This document shows, in pieces, positions 9,251-19,211 of a stretch of 20,522 bases of DNA. The stretch comes from Saccoglossus kowalevskii. Lineage: Eukaryota; Hemichordata; Enteropneusta; Harrimaniidae. The position numbers and the translations under genes are program-made. Numbering within the stretch: the first letter of the stretch is position 1; each line of letters begins with the position of its first letter. The notes beneath the pieces were generated by a model. It did not search any database and had not been told where the DNA came from. It saw only the letters and a program-made list of their open reading frames with translations. Where the stretch lies: assembly GCF_000003605.2 (NCBI RefSeq), contig NW_003126884.1:156404-176925 (forward strand), in the 5' to 3' direction.

Positions 9251-10658
9251 GAGAAAAGCAAAAAAATACTCCATCCCCCTTCTATAAATGACCGAAATAG
9301 AACAAGAAATCCTAGGCCAACACAATTTTGTAAATACATGTACTTTTAAAAAGACTTTGGATAGAGAATCAGGTAAGGTAAGTCAAAACACGAATTTGTA
9401 ATTGGCTAATTTAAAATTTATGCATTTTATAACAGATATCTTTTTCAATAATCACAGCAACATATACACAGAATATTTCACCACGATTTTTTTTTTGCAA
9501 GTACTAGTAAAAACATTTATTATTCATACAAAATATTTACATTTTTACAAAACAATTGTAGTCCATAATAGTGTTTTTTTGCTCAGTAATTTTTATAATT
9601 TATGTAACTACCATAATAGTTAGGTAAGTAACGGCCAAGAATGGCTTTGCCCCAACATTTTATTATTAGGACAGCTTTCTTTAAGTTGAAATAGCTAAAA
9701 ACTGGTTACACAAATCCCTAGTAAATTAGAATAATCATATATTACATCAGAATGACAAGGCACGAAAAGAGTTATGAGTATATGAAATGTAGGTTCCAAT
9801 TATCAGCTCAATTCTGGTAAAAATATCCACACTAGCTGTACACAGTAGTACCATCATAGGAAATTTTAAAAATCAATTCTGATATGATTGTTTCATGGTT
9901 TTAAGTCAAAGCATATATACAAGGCAGAATTTGATACGTTGAAAACACCAGTCAACAAACAAGCTGCGTTCTGATTGGTCAGATTGTTAGGGATCGTTAG
10001 CCAATCAGACACAGTCTTGTAAGTAGCTTGTCATTGACTCTACTTTGGCCCAATCATTTGGTAATAAATTACATATTCAATTGATTTAAATATTGTTACA
10101 TCACTTCACGTTGGATGTTTTCACTAATACATCTGTGTAATTGTGTACTTTCTTGGTTGATTACACAAAAACACAGACTGTCAAGTGCTGGTAATTGCTA
10201 TATATACCGTCATTTACTCTATTATAAGTACATCTCCAACAGAAACACACATAAATCCTAAAATTGCATTAAAGCATGGGGAGTCCTCACCTACGCATGC
10301 GTCAGATGGCCATAGCATGTCATTGTTTACAAACAAGCGTCTACCCATTAGCCTTTGAGTTTTAGAGTGTGTTGTTATCATCATTTGAGAATCAATTCCC
10401 GCATATTATTGGCTGTATCACCTATGTCATTTACCAAAATACAAATGATACTAAAAAATGAATACAGTTATATTCATTCAGTATATACACAATTATAAAA
10501 AGTATAACTGGAAGGATATATGTATGATATTATTTTATACCTTAAAATTACAGTGCTACTATAATGGATTAACTTTTTAAGTTCATGCACCATCTATGTT
10601 TTCAATTTGAATAAAATAAATGGATGGGTGCAATAGTAATCACAATCTGATTAAAATC
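9251..10658. other. AT-rich intergenic stretch without a recognisable gene
   Basis: Only short frames without domain signals occur on either strand. The one notable site is the inverted CCAAT pair at 9970-10009. Confidence 0.6.
9970..10009. promoter_or_regulatory. Inverted pair of CCAAT boxes
   Basis: TCTGATTGG at 9970-9978 and its exact complement CCAATCAGA at 10001-10009 face each other across 22 bases. A further CCAAT follows at about 10049. CCAATCAG is the preferred NF-Y site, so this could be a divergent regulatory element or the tips of a small repeat. No exon starts nearby. Confidence 0.35.
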
Positions 10659-10878
10659 CAATTTTTATATTTTTTATTGTTATTTTTTGTTTATTTATGA
10701 ATATATTTTGGATTTTACTCTTCGTTATTAAGTATTTTATACATCATAGTTTTGTCGCCTTAAATACATCTAAGGCGACTGAGATACAATATTAAAAAAT
10801 CTTTAAAAACAGCAAGTAAAACATAAAATACTCATAAATAGAAAAAAATAACAACAAAAAATATATATATAAAAATTG
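10659..10878. repeat. 220-bp imperfect palindrome (long hairpin)
   Basis: The left arm from 10659 is nearly the reverse complement of the right arm ending at 10878. The tip is a perfect 9-bp stem, GTCGCCTTA at 10754-10762 and TAAGGCGAC at 10771-10779, around an 8-base loop. Pairing continues outward through TAAAATACT, GTAAAA, TCATAAATA, AAAAAATAAC and ends in CAATTTTTATA/TATAAAAATTG, with small bulges. It could be a foldback transposon remnant, a hairpin RNA source or a fragile replication site. No ORF is present. Confidence 0.7.
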
Positions 10879-11113
10879 AAAAAAATAAAACAATTAAAAA
10901 GCTACTGTTGGTATGATTAGTAACATGATATTAAACTCAATATGTAAACTTTCAGTATGTATGATTTATATACATACTTTATATTAGTTAATGGCAATAA
11001 ATTACATAAATTTCAATATTCACAATATCAGAAAACAAAATTAGTTAAAAAAAACATATTTGTTTGTAAAATTGCTGTGACACTATGAACAGTAATAATG
11101 CACAATGAAAGTA

Positions 11114-11471
11114 TACTGTAAAACATGTCTTTTTTTGCGAGAATGTATTTTTCACGAATTTAGCAAGAGAACTGATTAGCTAATGACTTTATTATAAATT
11201 CAAAATGACCAAGGCTTGGAGATTTGTATACAGTAATCCTGAACATAAGAAATCTGGGGCGCTTCCTAATTATACTCGACAGTTTTTCTTTGTTTTTTAT
11301 GGTATGGAGATGATAACTGCACATTTTTTTTTGGCACATGACAGACAAGTATTGTGAAAACAGGAAATCAACAATGACAAGAGAGATTCGCTAAATCAAC
11401 ATTTCGCTATTACGTCATTTTACCACAATTCGCTAAAATTGCATGTTGCTTTTTCAACAAGTTTTACAGTA
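11114..11471. mobile_element. MITE with TACTGTAAAA terminal inverted repeats (copy A)
   Basis: The element starts TACTGTAAAACATGT and ends ACAAGTTTTACAGTA. The outer 10 bases are exact inverses and similarity continues inward with one mismatch. Interior words also mirror each other, such as CACGAATTTAGC near the left end and TTCGCTAAA near the right. The ends begin with TA, which fits insertion at TA as in Tc/mariner-type MITEs, but the superfamily is inferred. Length is 358 bp and there is no transposase. It lies downstream of the tetraspan gene; a related copy lies in that gene's intron. Confidence 0.65.
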
Positions 11472-12092
11472 ATTGTACATTTCATACAGAAAATATGTTC
11501 TGTTCACAAAATAGTGGACATTAAAAAATGCATGATAAATTCAAACTGCATGTAACAGATGTTAAATATTAGTGCAAATATTGATAAATATCGAATTAAG
11601 AAATGAATTTTAAAATTTTAAAGAACATTTTCAACATGAAAACTCTCATACGGTAAATGTGTACTTAAAATAATACCCAGAATGCAACATGCCTGCAAAT
11701 CAGCATGAAGAATAAAGCAAACATAGTATAGTACTACGTGTGCTAGTCTGACAGCATGCTGTGCTTTCAAAACAAACTGATATAAAGAAACTGATACACT
11801 AGCACCTGTCCAAACCAACAAGAATAGAATCAATAACGTATCAAATAAATAAGAAATATGCATCTATTACCTAGACGAACTTGATTTCATGCTTAGAAGT
11901 TTTTCACAATTTTATGAGTGAAAATTCAAAACAGACAACAATTTATCAAAGGAAGACTAAAAACATTAAAAAATTTATGCAAATGAGTCTATTTAAATAA
12001 ACTCACATAAAGTCACATTTGGCAAAATTGCTTGTGAATATTTCCTGGACCATTGGAGAAAAAAAAAACTAATACCAAAAGAAAATAAAGAT
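11472..12092 (-). other. 3' flank and probable 3'-UTR of the tetraspan gene
   Basis: This stretch follows the TGA stop on the minus strand. It is AT-rich and shows no clear AATAAA within about 600 bases on that strand. The nearest is the complement of TTTATT at 11188-11193, inside the MITE. A hydrophobic 81-residue minus-strand frame at 11618-11863 has no family features and is probably chance. Confidence 0.45.
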
Positions 12093-12265
12093 TCAGTATT
12101 TATTGTATGAATCCGTTTGCAACTGATCATAGGATGGTGGTAGTTCAGAATGATATTCTGGGGGTGCTGTAGGTTGAGTCATTGGGGCCTGCTGGGGATA
12201 AGATCCTGGCGGATATTGCACCATTGGCTGTTGAATTGGTTGTTGCATAGGTTGACCAGGTGAGG
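12093..12265 (-). CDS. Tetraspan gene, last coding exon (PPxY tail)
   Basis: Completes Ala 209 and encodes residues 210-265, ending DSYNKY and TGA. The acceptor is TTTGTTTCAG|CC. It is Pro/Gln-rich with the tandem motifs PPEY and PPSY near the end. Confidence 0.88.
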
Positions 12266-15200
12266 CTGAAACAAACAAAGAAAATAAATAATTTACATCG
12301 GGTAATCTTAAAAGCTATAACAATTATAAATAAATATTATACATGTGATGAATCAGATACTGATATTCTATACCATGAATATACATCGACAAATTATCTG
12401 ATCATTCAATATCATAGATTTTTATAAAATCTTGTTCAAAAATGTTTATTGGCCACATGAACCAGGAACGACATTGTGTGATGTCCCCATGTGGTTTTAC
12501 TGTGGTAGTTGTACATGTACATGTCTACCGATAGATTCAATGTATCAAGTATTTCACACATACAGACAGACATGGATTTTGTTCATGTGTGATGTAACTT
12601 GTTGTAAAATATTTTTAAATGTAATCGATTTTTCAAAATCACATTTGAGACAATATTACATCAAAGAAAAGACTGCCGTTGCCTGTCCCTGGTGTCTTTG
12701 ATAGTATTTGTGTGTATTTTTTCTACTGGACCACAGGTGTATATTTTGAGGAATAGGCATGAACATGAAGAATAAATACTAAATGTCCACCAGTCAGTCA
12801 TTTTTGTTTGAATTGTATATATTGTATTTACATTTACAAATTGTAAATGAAATTATCCTGCATATTTCCCAGACACCGTTTCACATGTTCATGGGGTACC
12901 GGTATATACCTCTAAGATTTATATGATGGGTGAGGAAAAAGTCAGATATAAAAGCTCTGCAACAGCATTTATTAAAACAAAATGGCCATCAGTAGACCAT
13001 TTTGAATCCTATCTGCAGAACAAAGTGATTTAAATGCATCATGCTTTAATAACAAGTTGAAAAAAAAATTTGTACCAACGCCAGGAGATAGATACACTTG
13101 TCCACCATGAGCTGGTAAGTACTGTTGGCCTGACTGAACAACAGTGACATTCTGTCCATACTGTGGTTGATACACAACAGTATGCTGGAAAAAAAAAGAA
13201 AATATAATGTTAACTGCATCGTACAGTGATGGGGGATTCCACAATATTTTCAAAATTTTCCACTAAGTGAAGGATTTCAATGAATTAGATTGCCAGACTT
13301 TCATGAATGCCGTAAAAACATCAAATCATGGAATTCCTTGCAATGATTATTAACCGGTTTACAAAATATATAAATATCAGTTTTTAGAAATGACATGTGT
13401 GTTGCCTGCTATGTCTTTCTGTTTGATTTGTTTCCATGCTTCATATTGCGACCCACTATGACTGGATAGGAAATTTTGTCGGTAATTTGTGAAAATGGCC
13501 ACAACAGGTCAATGTCACAATTAGAATTACAAATTTTGGGGTCAGTAGGAACCAATAAGTGTAATTCCTTGTACTTTGTATGGATGTACATGTATACACA
13601 AGACAGAAAATGCATTGAGCAAGCAAGTGTCAATAATATGTTTCTGAGTTCCTGTGTATTTATAATTAAAACAAACCATAATGCAAAAGAAAAACAAGGA
13701 CTACAGCATAATGAAATGCAAAAACTTTTCAATAATGTGATTAAATGTAGGTCAACAGACAACTTGACATTTCTAGACAGCTGTGTAAAAAATATGTTTA
13801 AATACAAAAGAAACAACACACTACACCATAAAACATAACTACTGAATAACATAATACTGCTTGCCAGAAAATCAATTAACTAAATATTGTTTTTGTATTT
13901 TTTATATTTGTTTATATATATATATTTTGATTTAATTTGACTGACATCTATGTTTAAAGTTACGACAGCTTTGACAAAACCACAGAGCTCATTGCTATAG
14001 AACGTCCCTTTTTGATTGTGTCTTAAGATAGAGAAAGACCCACTCATAATTTTTGAGAAAGTTGGTCATAAATTATTGACAATGTTTATTGGTTTATCAC
14101 AGGTATGTAAAGTCATGGAGCTAATGACCTACCACATAATAAAATAGCATTATTTTGTGTGTCACAGTTACGGTTTTTGAGAAAATCAAAAATCATTATT
14201 ATAACACAATGTTAAAGAAAAATTGCATATTGCCTACTACTGTAAAATACCTTTTTGCTTGAAATTAATTTTCGCTATTTTCGTTGTAGGAATGATTCAG
14301 TAAAAATAAAATCCAGCAAATATACCTTTTTCCCTATATTTTACATTCAATTCACCAAAAATGAGTGAAAATAAATACCATACAAAACACCCAAAAAGTC
14401 TATTCAGCGAAAAATAATTCCAGCTAAAATAAAGTATTTTACAGTATTTAAAATGTGACATAATATCTCTGCCATAGAAACTAAAAAGCATTATTAAAGG
14501 TAAAAGCATTATTATAATAACTATTAACAATCAACCAAAATACAACCATTATTTTCTCAAAAATAAGGCTGGTGTATGTGAATATTCTTATATTGCCTTG
14601 GAGTACAATTTATTGCAAAAAGAATAAATTCTGGGTATTTTCATTTTATGAGTAGGCTTCTACATTAAAATTAGATCTAGAAAGAATGACCCATTTATAT
14701 TTTATCTGCAAATATTGTGATTTTGTGCACATCAATTTCTGGTATATGTTCAAACTGAATAAAATGAATGGTACATCCTTGTTTCCAAGAAATTGAGAAC
14801 AAAATCTATAACCAACAAAAAAAACCCAGAAAAGTATTTTACAGTATTTAAAATGTGACATAATATCTCTGCCATAGAAACTAAAAAGCATTATTAAAGG
14901 TAAAAGCATTATTATAATAACTATTAACAATCAACCAAAATACAACCATTATTTTCTCAAAAATAAGGCTGGTGTATGTGAATATTCTTATATTGCCTTG
15001 GAGTACAATTTATTGCAAAAAGAATAAATTCTGGGTATTTTCATTTTATGAGTAGGCTTCTACATTAAAATTAGATCTAGAAAAAATGACCCATTTATAT
15101 TTTATCTGCAAATATTGTGATTTTGTGCACATCAATTTCTGGTATATGTTCAAACTGAATAAAATGAATGGTACAATAAAGTAAGCAACATAACGAAAAC

Positions 15201-17240
15201 AATTATGCATTAGTGCCAAAATTTCAATGGAAAAACAAAAGTCCAAACTCACCTGTGTGGCTTGGGCTGGACGACTTATTGCACAACATGCAACAATTGA
15301 GTAAGAAAACACCAATACACATTCCAGAAATGCAAGAAAAACAGATATCGAACTGAGTGTTATACTGGTCGTGTAACCTTGGCGGGTGGATAGTTCATAA
15401 TAATCACAGTCCCTCCAAATGTCATAGGGATCACAAATCCAATGATAATTAGCTCTCTCATCTGCCACTGCAGTGATAGCCAAGCACCAACCAGCAAATG
15501 ATATGATCACTGTAATAATGCTAAATACCAGGAAAGTTGTCAACTAGAAAAGGAATATGAAAAACAACAATGACATTTTTGACAAATTATAGGTCAATAT
15601 TCTAATCACAAATTTTGTTTATTGATACATGAAAAAAGACTTGATACAAAAATATCTATGATCACAAATTTGTTTCTTATTTAAAATCCAAAGAAACAAC
15701 AATTATTGTATAACATTTTTTATTTATCAGTAAGTTTTATTTATCAAATAAGCTTCAACTATCTGCATTTCTTTGATTACATTAGAGTAAATGTTGATAT
15801 ACCCTAGTAATTAAACAAAAGAAGAGGATGGCCGTATGTGACATGCTTAAGGTAGTAAAAAAAAACAAGAATTTTTTTTTTTTTTTTTCAAATATATTTG
15901 AATTATGAAACATTATATATTGCGTAATTTTTTTTATCGTTAGTCAAAATTTACTTTACGCATCAATACATTTGGTGCAAAACTTCAGAATATTTCCTTG
16001 AAGCCAGCTATGGGTACAATCCCTCCACACTGTGCTATGGGTAAACACTTTCTCAGTACCAGGTTCAGTGACAGACTGAATTTTTTTAAGTTTAACCACA
16101 ACTTGTAATTGAGCAAGGAATGGTTCTTACCCATCCTTTGTTTCTGGTATCTTCAGTTGCCTTACCAGCTACATAGGAACATACACCAGTAAATGCCACC
16201 TAGAAAATAGCAATGATAACATGTATTACAATCTACCTGGTATTTTGTAATTGTGACATTCATATCAGTGTATTGGTAAATTAGATAAATAATTTGCACA
16301 AAATTGAAGCATCATTTCATGATTAAGAAGGTTAGGGTAGAATTGAAAATTATATGTCATCTTCTTCATGCTTTTATTACTACAATTAGAATAAACAAAA
16401 AAAAGGGGGGGGGGTCATTGAAAAATTTTGAGAGAAATGATTAAATTAAGTAAAAAAAAAATGTATGTAAAAGTATGATGATTAGTTTTTATGTTCACCA
16501 ACTTTAATATGTAACATCAGACCTCCCCACAATTGCAAAAATTTCAAAAACCCACTTTACTACAATTTCTACTGGTACAGTGAAGTAAATCTGAACTTTA
16601 GCTTATGAATATATTTATGCAAATTTGTAAATGCCGATTATTAGCAGTCATTCAAATTCAATATTTCATAGTGATTGCCTTAACATGTCTATGCCAAATG
16701 TTCACGTATATGCCTTTTGCATGAAATAGCAGCTGCGACTGCCAAGTTATTCAAAATGAGGCATTTGCTGATTGGATAATGATGAACAAACTAGTTAAAG
16801 GGGGAGCAGTCATCACGTCGTGTCCTGTTTAATATGGGACTCATAGCAACGTACACAACACGTGTGAAATACATCGGTTATTTACATGGAATTCGAACAC
16901 GCGCTGCGCGACAATTGCTGCCCTTTAACATAAATTTGAACTTATAATGATGATGTCACAATGCCATTTCTTGATTGGTCAATTTGAATTCTAGCATTCA
17001 TTTTGATTTATAGAAATGTAAAATTTAAAACATTTATAACAACCCAAGATTTATGCTCTTCACTGTGTACAAGACAAAACTTACAAAAGCACCGGTCCAG
17101 ATTTGTTCTGAAGCATACTTTATAGGTGATAAACCCAATGGTATACGCATGACACCAAGAACCACACTGAGAAGACCCAAAAATATGAGTGATATTCCTA
17201 TGTGGCGTAGGGTCCTATTGGATATCCGACAATCACACAT
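12093..17240 (-). CDS. Four-transmembrane CD20/MS4A-like protein with PPxY tail, five coding exons, 265 aa
   Basis: CDS: complement of 17085-17240, 16131-16199, 15253-15543, 13076-13184 and 12093-12265, totalling 798 nt with a TGA stop. All junctions keep frame. Four hydrophobic segments are seen: about 12-33 (HIGISLIFLGLLSVVLGVM), 47-65 (IWTGAFVAFTGVCSYVAGK), 76-102 (FLVFSIITVIISFAGW) and 135-164 (ending VACCAI). The loop between segments 3 and 4 has Cys 112 and Cys 121, a possible disulfide. C161-C162 at the membrane edge could be palmitoylated. The cytoplasmic tail is rich in Pro, Gln and Tyr and carries PPEY (243-246) and PPSY (251-254), motifs bound by WW domains such as those of NEDD4-type ligases, plus YDQL (254-257), a YxxPhi sorting form. 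The W(T/G)GAF...G...SG/AGK pattern of segment 2 suggests the CD20/MS4A superfamily, but sarcospan- or LHFPL-like tetraspans are alternatives. Function is unknown. Confidence 0.85.
13076..13184 (-). CDS. Tetraspan gene, coding exon 4 (tail)
   Basis: Residues 173-208 plus one base. The acceptor is TTTTTCCAG|CATACT and the donor GCGTTG|GTACAA, the only one of two GT choices that keeps frame with exon 5. It encodes a Gln/Tyr/Val-rich cytoplasmic tail (HTVVYQPQYGQNVTVVQ). Confidence 0.85.
13350..14237. other. Intron 4 of the tetraspan gene, left part
   Basis: No exon is supported here. Frames of 147 and 120 residues overlap on opposite strands at 13409-13852 but have random composition. The segment near 14150-14190 includes CACAGTTACGGTTTTTGAGAAAA, which resembles the words of the tandem repeat at 8400-9250. 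Confidence 0.5.
14238..14446. mobile_element. MITE with TACTGTAAAATAC terminal inverted repeats (copy B)
   Basis: TACTGTAAAATAC at 14238-14250 and GTATTTTACAGTA at 14434-14446 are exact inverses (13 bp). Interior words such as TTTTCGCTATTTTCG and TCAGCGAAAAATAATT also mirror one another. Length is 209 bp and there is no ORF. The ends match those of the copy at 11114-11471, so both probably belong to one family. The right end coincides with the start of the 345-bp duplication. Confidence 0.6.
14431..15175 (+). repeat. 345-bp direct duplication, copies at 14431-14775 and 14831-15175
   Basis: The two copies are offset by exactly 400 bases and by eye differ at a single base, G at 14684 against A at 15084. 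A 55-bp non-duplicated spacer separates them. Both lie in intron 4 of the tetraspan gene. The left edge of each copy begins AAAGTATTTTACAGTA, which is the right terminal repeat of the neighbouring MITE. Near identity means recent duplication, gene conversion, or an assembly artefact from two haplotypes. Confidence 0.92.
15253..15543 (-). CDS. Tetraspan gene, coding exon 3
   Basis: Residues 76-172, 97 whole codons. The acceptor is CTTTTCTAG|TTGACA and the donor ACACAG|GTGAGT. It carries segments 3 and 4 and the Cys-bearing extracellular loop ICDPYDIWRDCDYY. The 345-bp duplicated sequence begins 77 bases into the following intron. Confidence 0.92.
15857..15888. repeat. Homopolymer runs in intron 3 of the tetraspan gene
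   Basis: A run of nine A at 15857-15865 is followed by 17 T at 15872-15888. A separate G10 run preceded by eight A lies at 16397-16414 in the next intron. They are simple low-complexity tracts. Confidence 0.7.
16131..16199 (-). CDS. Tetraspan gene, coding exon 2
   Basis: Residues 53-75, 23 whole codons, encoding VAFTGVCSYVAGKATEDTRN. The acceptor is TTTCTAG|GTGGCA and the donor GGATGG|GTAAGA. It completes transmembrane segment 2 and the intracellular loop. Confidence 0.88.
16795..16928. mobile_element. Small TTAA-bounded inverted-repeat element
   Basis: The segment opens TTAAAGGGGGAGCAG and closes TTGCTGCCCTTTAA. The closing sequence read in reverse complement is TTAAAGGGCAGCAA, a gapped match to the opening. 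The interior is CpG-richer than the flanks (ACGCGCTGCGCG near 16900). TTAA ends recall piggyBac-type target sites, but typical piggyBac termini are not seen. It lies in intron 1 of the coding part of the tetraspan gene. Confidence 0.45.
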
Positions 17241-17244
17241 GACT
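17085..17244 (-). CDS. Tetraspan gene, first coding exon
   Basis: The acceptor TCAATTCAG|AGTC lies four bases before the ATG at 17240, so this exon opens with a tiny piece of 5'-UTR and an untranslated exon must lie upstream. It encodes residues 1-52, from MCDCRISNRTLRH to the start of segment 2. The donor is GCTTTT|GTAAGT. An upstream coding exon in frame cannot be fully excluded. Confidence 0.85.
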
Positions 17245-17249
17245 CTGAA

Positions 17250-17699
17250 TTGACAGATAAAGAAAACATGAATTAAAAATCTGGCGTACATGTTAAGATG
17301 ATATTACGCTACACATAACAGCTACCAATGCCTGTAGAACTGGGAAATGTACATTATGTCAAACATGATCATAAATACATGAAAAAACAATGGTGTGGGG
17401 TGGGGTGGGATTGCAGGTGGTGTTGGTTGAGCCAGTACCTCAATACCATTTTAGGGGTGGATATCAAACACAAAGTTCTATTGCTGTTTTTTATTTCATG
17501 TTATGAACATAATACAATCGATTGGGTGGGTGTGGCTCTCAAATCTGTTTTCCTGCTAAGAAAGTCTTTTTCAGTTGTGGCTGGTTGGAATGAATATATG
17601 CTAAAGAATCTTTTCATATTGCAAGGGATGTTTTCAAATTAGAGGTTATCTTTGGGTAAACTCAGAACAGATTCCTACTATAATATAATGAGTAAGGCT
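17250..17699. other. Upstream intron sequence without a gene
   Basis: Contains a G-rich plus-strand stretch (GGGGTGGGGTGGGA near 17397) and a 104-residue plus-strand frame at 17328-17642 with no recognisable features. Confidence 0.45.
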
Positions 17700-18885
17700 T
17701 GCCTTCCGATTCTGTAAGAAAATTACAGCACATGCTGATAGTCTTGGGTCATCGCACACACAACATGGCTACAATTCGTTTTGGTTGAAATCCGTTAATA
17801 ATAAAGTGATGTTGCTTACATTAAAAGTTGCTAATTCTATTGGTCATGTCAATCTTCACTACAAAGAGTATGTGACGAGATGGATTTCAGACCCAGAAAA
17901 AATTTCTCAGCTTTTGAACATTGCAATTGAGCCTCACATTTTAAATATGCTAATCAACGCCTGTGTTATTTTTTGGCCTTATTCCTTTCAGCATCATTGA
18001 GTAATTGTTTTTTGCCAAGTCATTTCATAAATATTATTCTTATTCCAATTGTTAAGAACAAAACAGGTGACCTGACCAGCAAGGATAACTATAGACTGAT
18101 TCATATATTTACAGTTACAGTTACATGTATATCGAAAGTCCTTGAAATTATTATTGTTAGAACGAATAATTGTTTCTCCGTATGGAAAACGTTCAATTTG
18201 GTTTCAAAATATCTCACTTTACCAACTTTTGCATCTATGCTATGAAAAAAATAATCAATTTTTATTGATCTTATAATAGTCCAGTGTTTGTTTCTTTGTT
18301 TTTTAGATGCAGCTAAGACTTTTGACCATGTCAATCACTGGTCACTTTTTACTTGAAGCTTAATAGGGGATATATTACCTAGTTATATTATTTGTATTTT
18401 TAATATCTGGTATCGTACATATGAGAGCAAATACCTTTACTTAGGAAATTTAATAATTGTAGTACCAATGTCAAATTATTTTTCTTTTGTACGTTCAATA
18501 CCAATATGTGTAGCTCACAGTCATGGTCAGTGTACCATCGTAAATCTGTCGATAAACCGACTAAGGGTGGCATACAACAACGTATTTCTGATTTTTAATG
18601 GCGATTGAGCAGGATTGTAGCGCGATTGGAATTCCCACAGTTGGTGCATTAAGACGAAAATTGTGCTATTCATTTTTTAATCGTCACTAAACCTGTCAGA
18701 ACTCTGTTATTATTAATTATTGTACTCCGACCCTCATGTTATTTCTAAGATGAGTCTATTGTACAGAAAATTGTTATTTTTCTAAAAATAGATTCATTTG
18801 TAATATTCTACGTAGTGTGTTGTTATGTTATTTGATTTTTATCCTGAAATAAAGTACATAATAATAAATAAATAAATAAATAAAT
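17700..18885 (+). mobile_element. Decayed LINE fragment (RT to 3' tail), catalytic part deleted
   Basis: Plus-strand pieces in three frames follow the order of a non-LTR reverse transcriptase. Upstream linker sequence is followed by SNCFLPSHFINIILIPIVKN and TGDLTSKDNYRLI (17970-18110), QFGFK (near 18196), LDAAKTFDHVNHWSLFT (18303-18353) and PSYIICIFNIWYRT. The C-terminal INRLRVAYNNVF (about 18552-18587) comes next. The YxDD region expected between WYRT and the C-terminal part is missing. Frame changes and stops are frequent, so it is inactive. The 3' end has AATAAA at 18848-18853 and an (AATA)n tail to 18885. It is antisense to the tetraspan gene and sits in its presumed 5'-UTR intron. Confidence 0.85.
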
Positions 18886-18896
18886 CCCCCCCCCCT
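18886..18896. repeat. C-run after the LINE tail
   Basis: Eleven consecutive C follow directly on the LINE's AATA tail. A CA-rich tract continues from about 18903. Confidence 0.7.
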
Positions 18897-19211
18897 CTAC
18901 TACAACACACACAAACACACAGTACGTATATTATTCGACCCTATATATTCTAAGGCTAGCTCACTGCATGTACATACGACCCTAATGATTGTCGTGTATA
19001 AATAAATACAGGTTGTTTTTTTTACTACGCTTGACGTGCGAGAAACCGATGAATAAGCGAATGACAAGGTGACATAATAGTCATATGAGCCACAGTCTGT
19101 TGATGGACTGTATACCCACACCCTGACCGATATAACCATGGAATATATCGTAGTTTCCAGGGGGTCACTATGGTTTAACCACGAGTGAATCGCGTAACCA
19201 CGACTTACCTT

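Noticed and set aside
11618-11863. Hydrophobic 81-residue minus-strand frame downstream of the tetraspan stop
   Set aside because: No splice context, no family features, and T-rich DNA readily encodes hydrophobic residues. It is more likely 3'-UTR.
12432-12701. Cys-rich 89-residue plus-strand frame
   Set aside because: It is antisense within the last intron of the tetraspan gene, shows no motif spacing of a zinc finger, and has no supporting signals.
13409-13852. Overlapping frames of 147 and 120 residues on opposite strands
   Set aside because: They lie inside intron 4 of the tetraspan gene, have random composition and no domain, and mirror each other as expected from a stop-poor stretch.
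14297-14930. Two frames sharing the same hydrophobic N-terminus
   Set aside because: The similarity comes only from the 345-bp DNA duplication in an intron. The shared peptide is not evidence of a gene family.
17328-17642. 104-residue plus-strand frame with W- and G-rich start
   Set aside because: Arises from a G-rich low-complexity stretch; no homology signal and not joined to the LINE fragment that follows.
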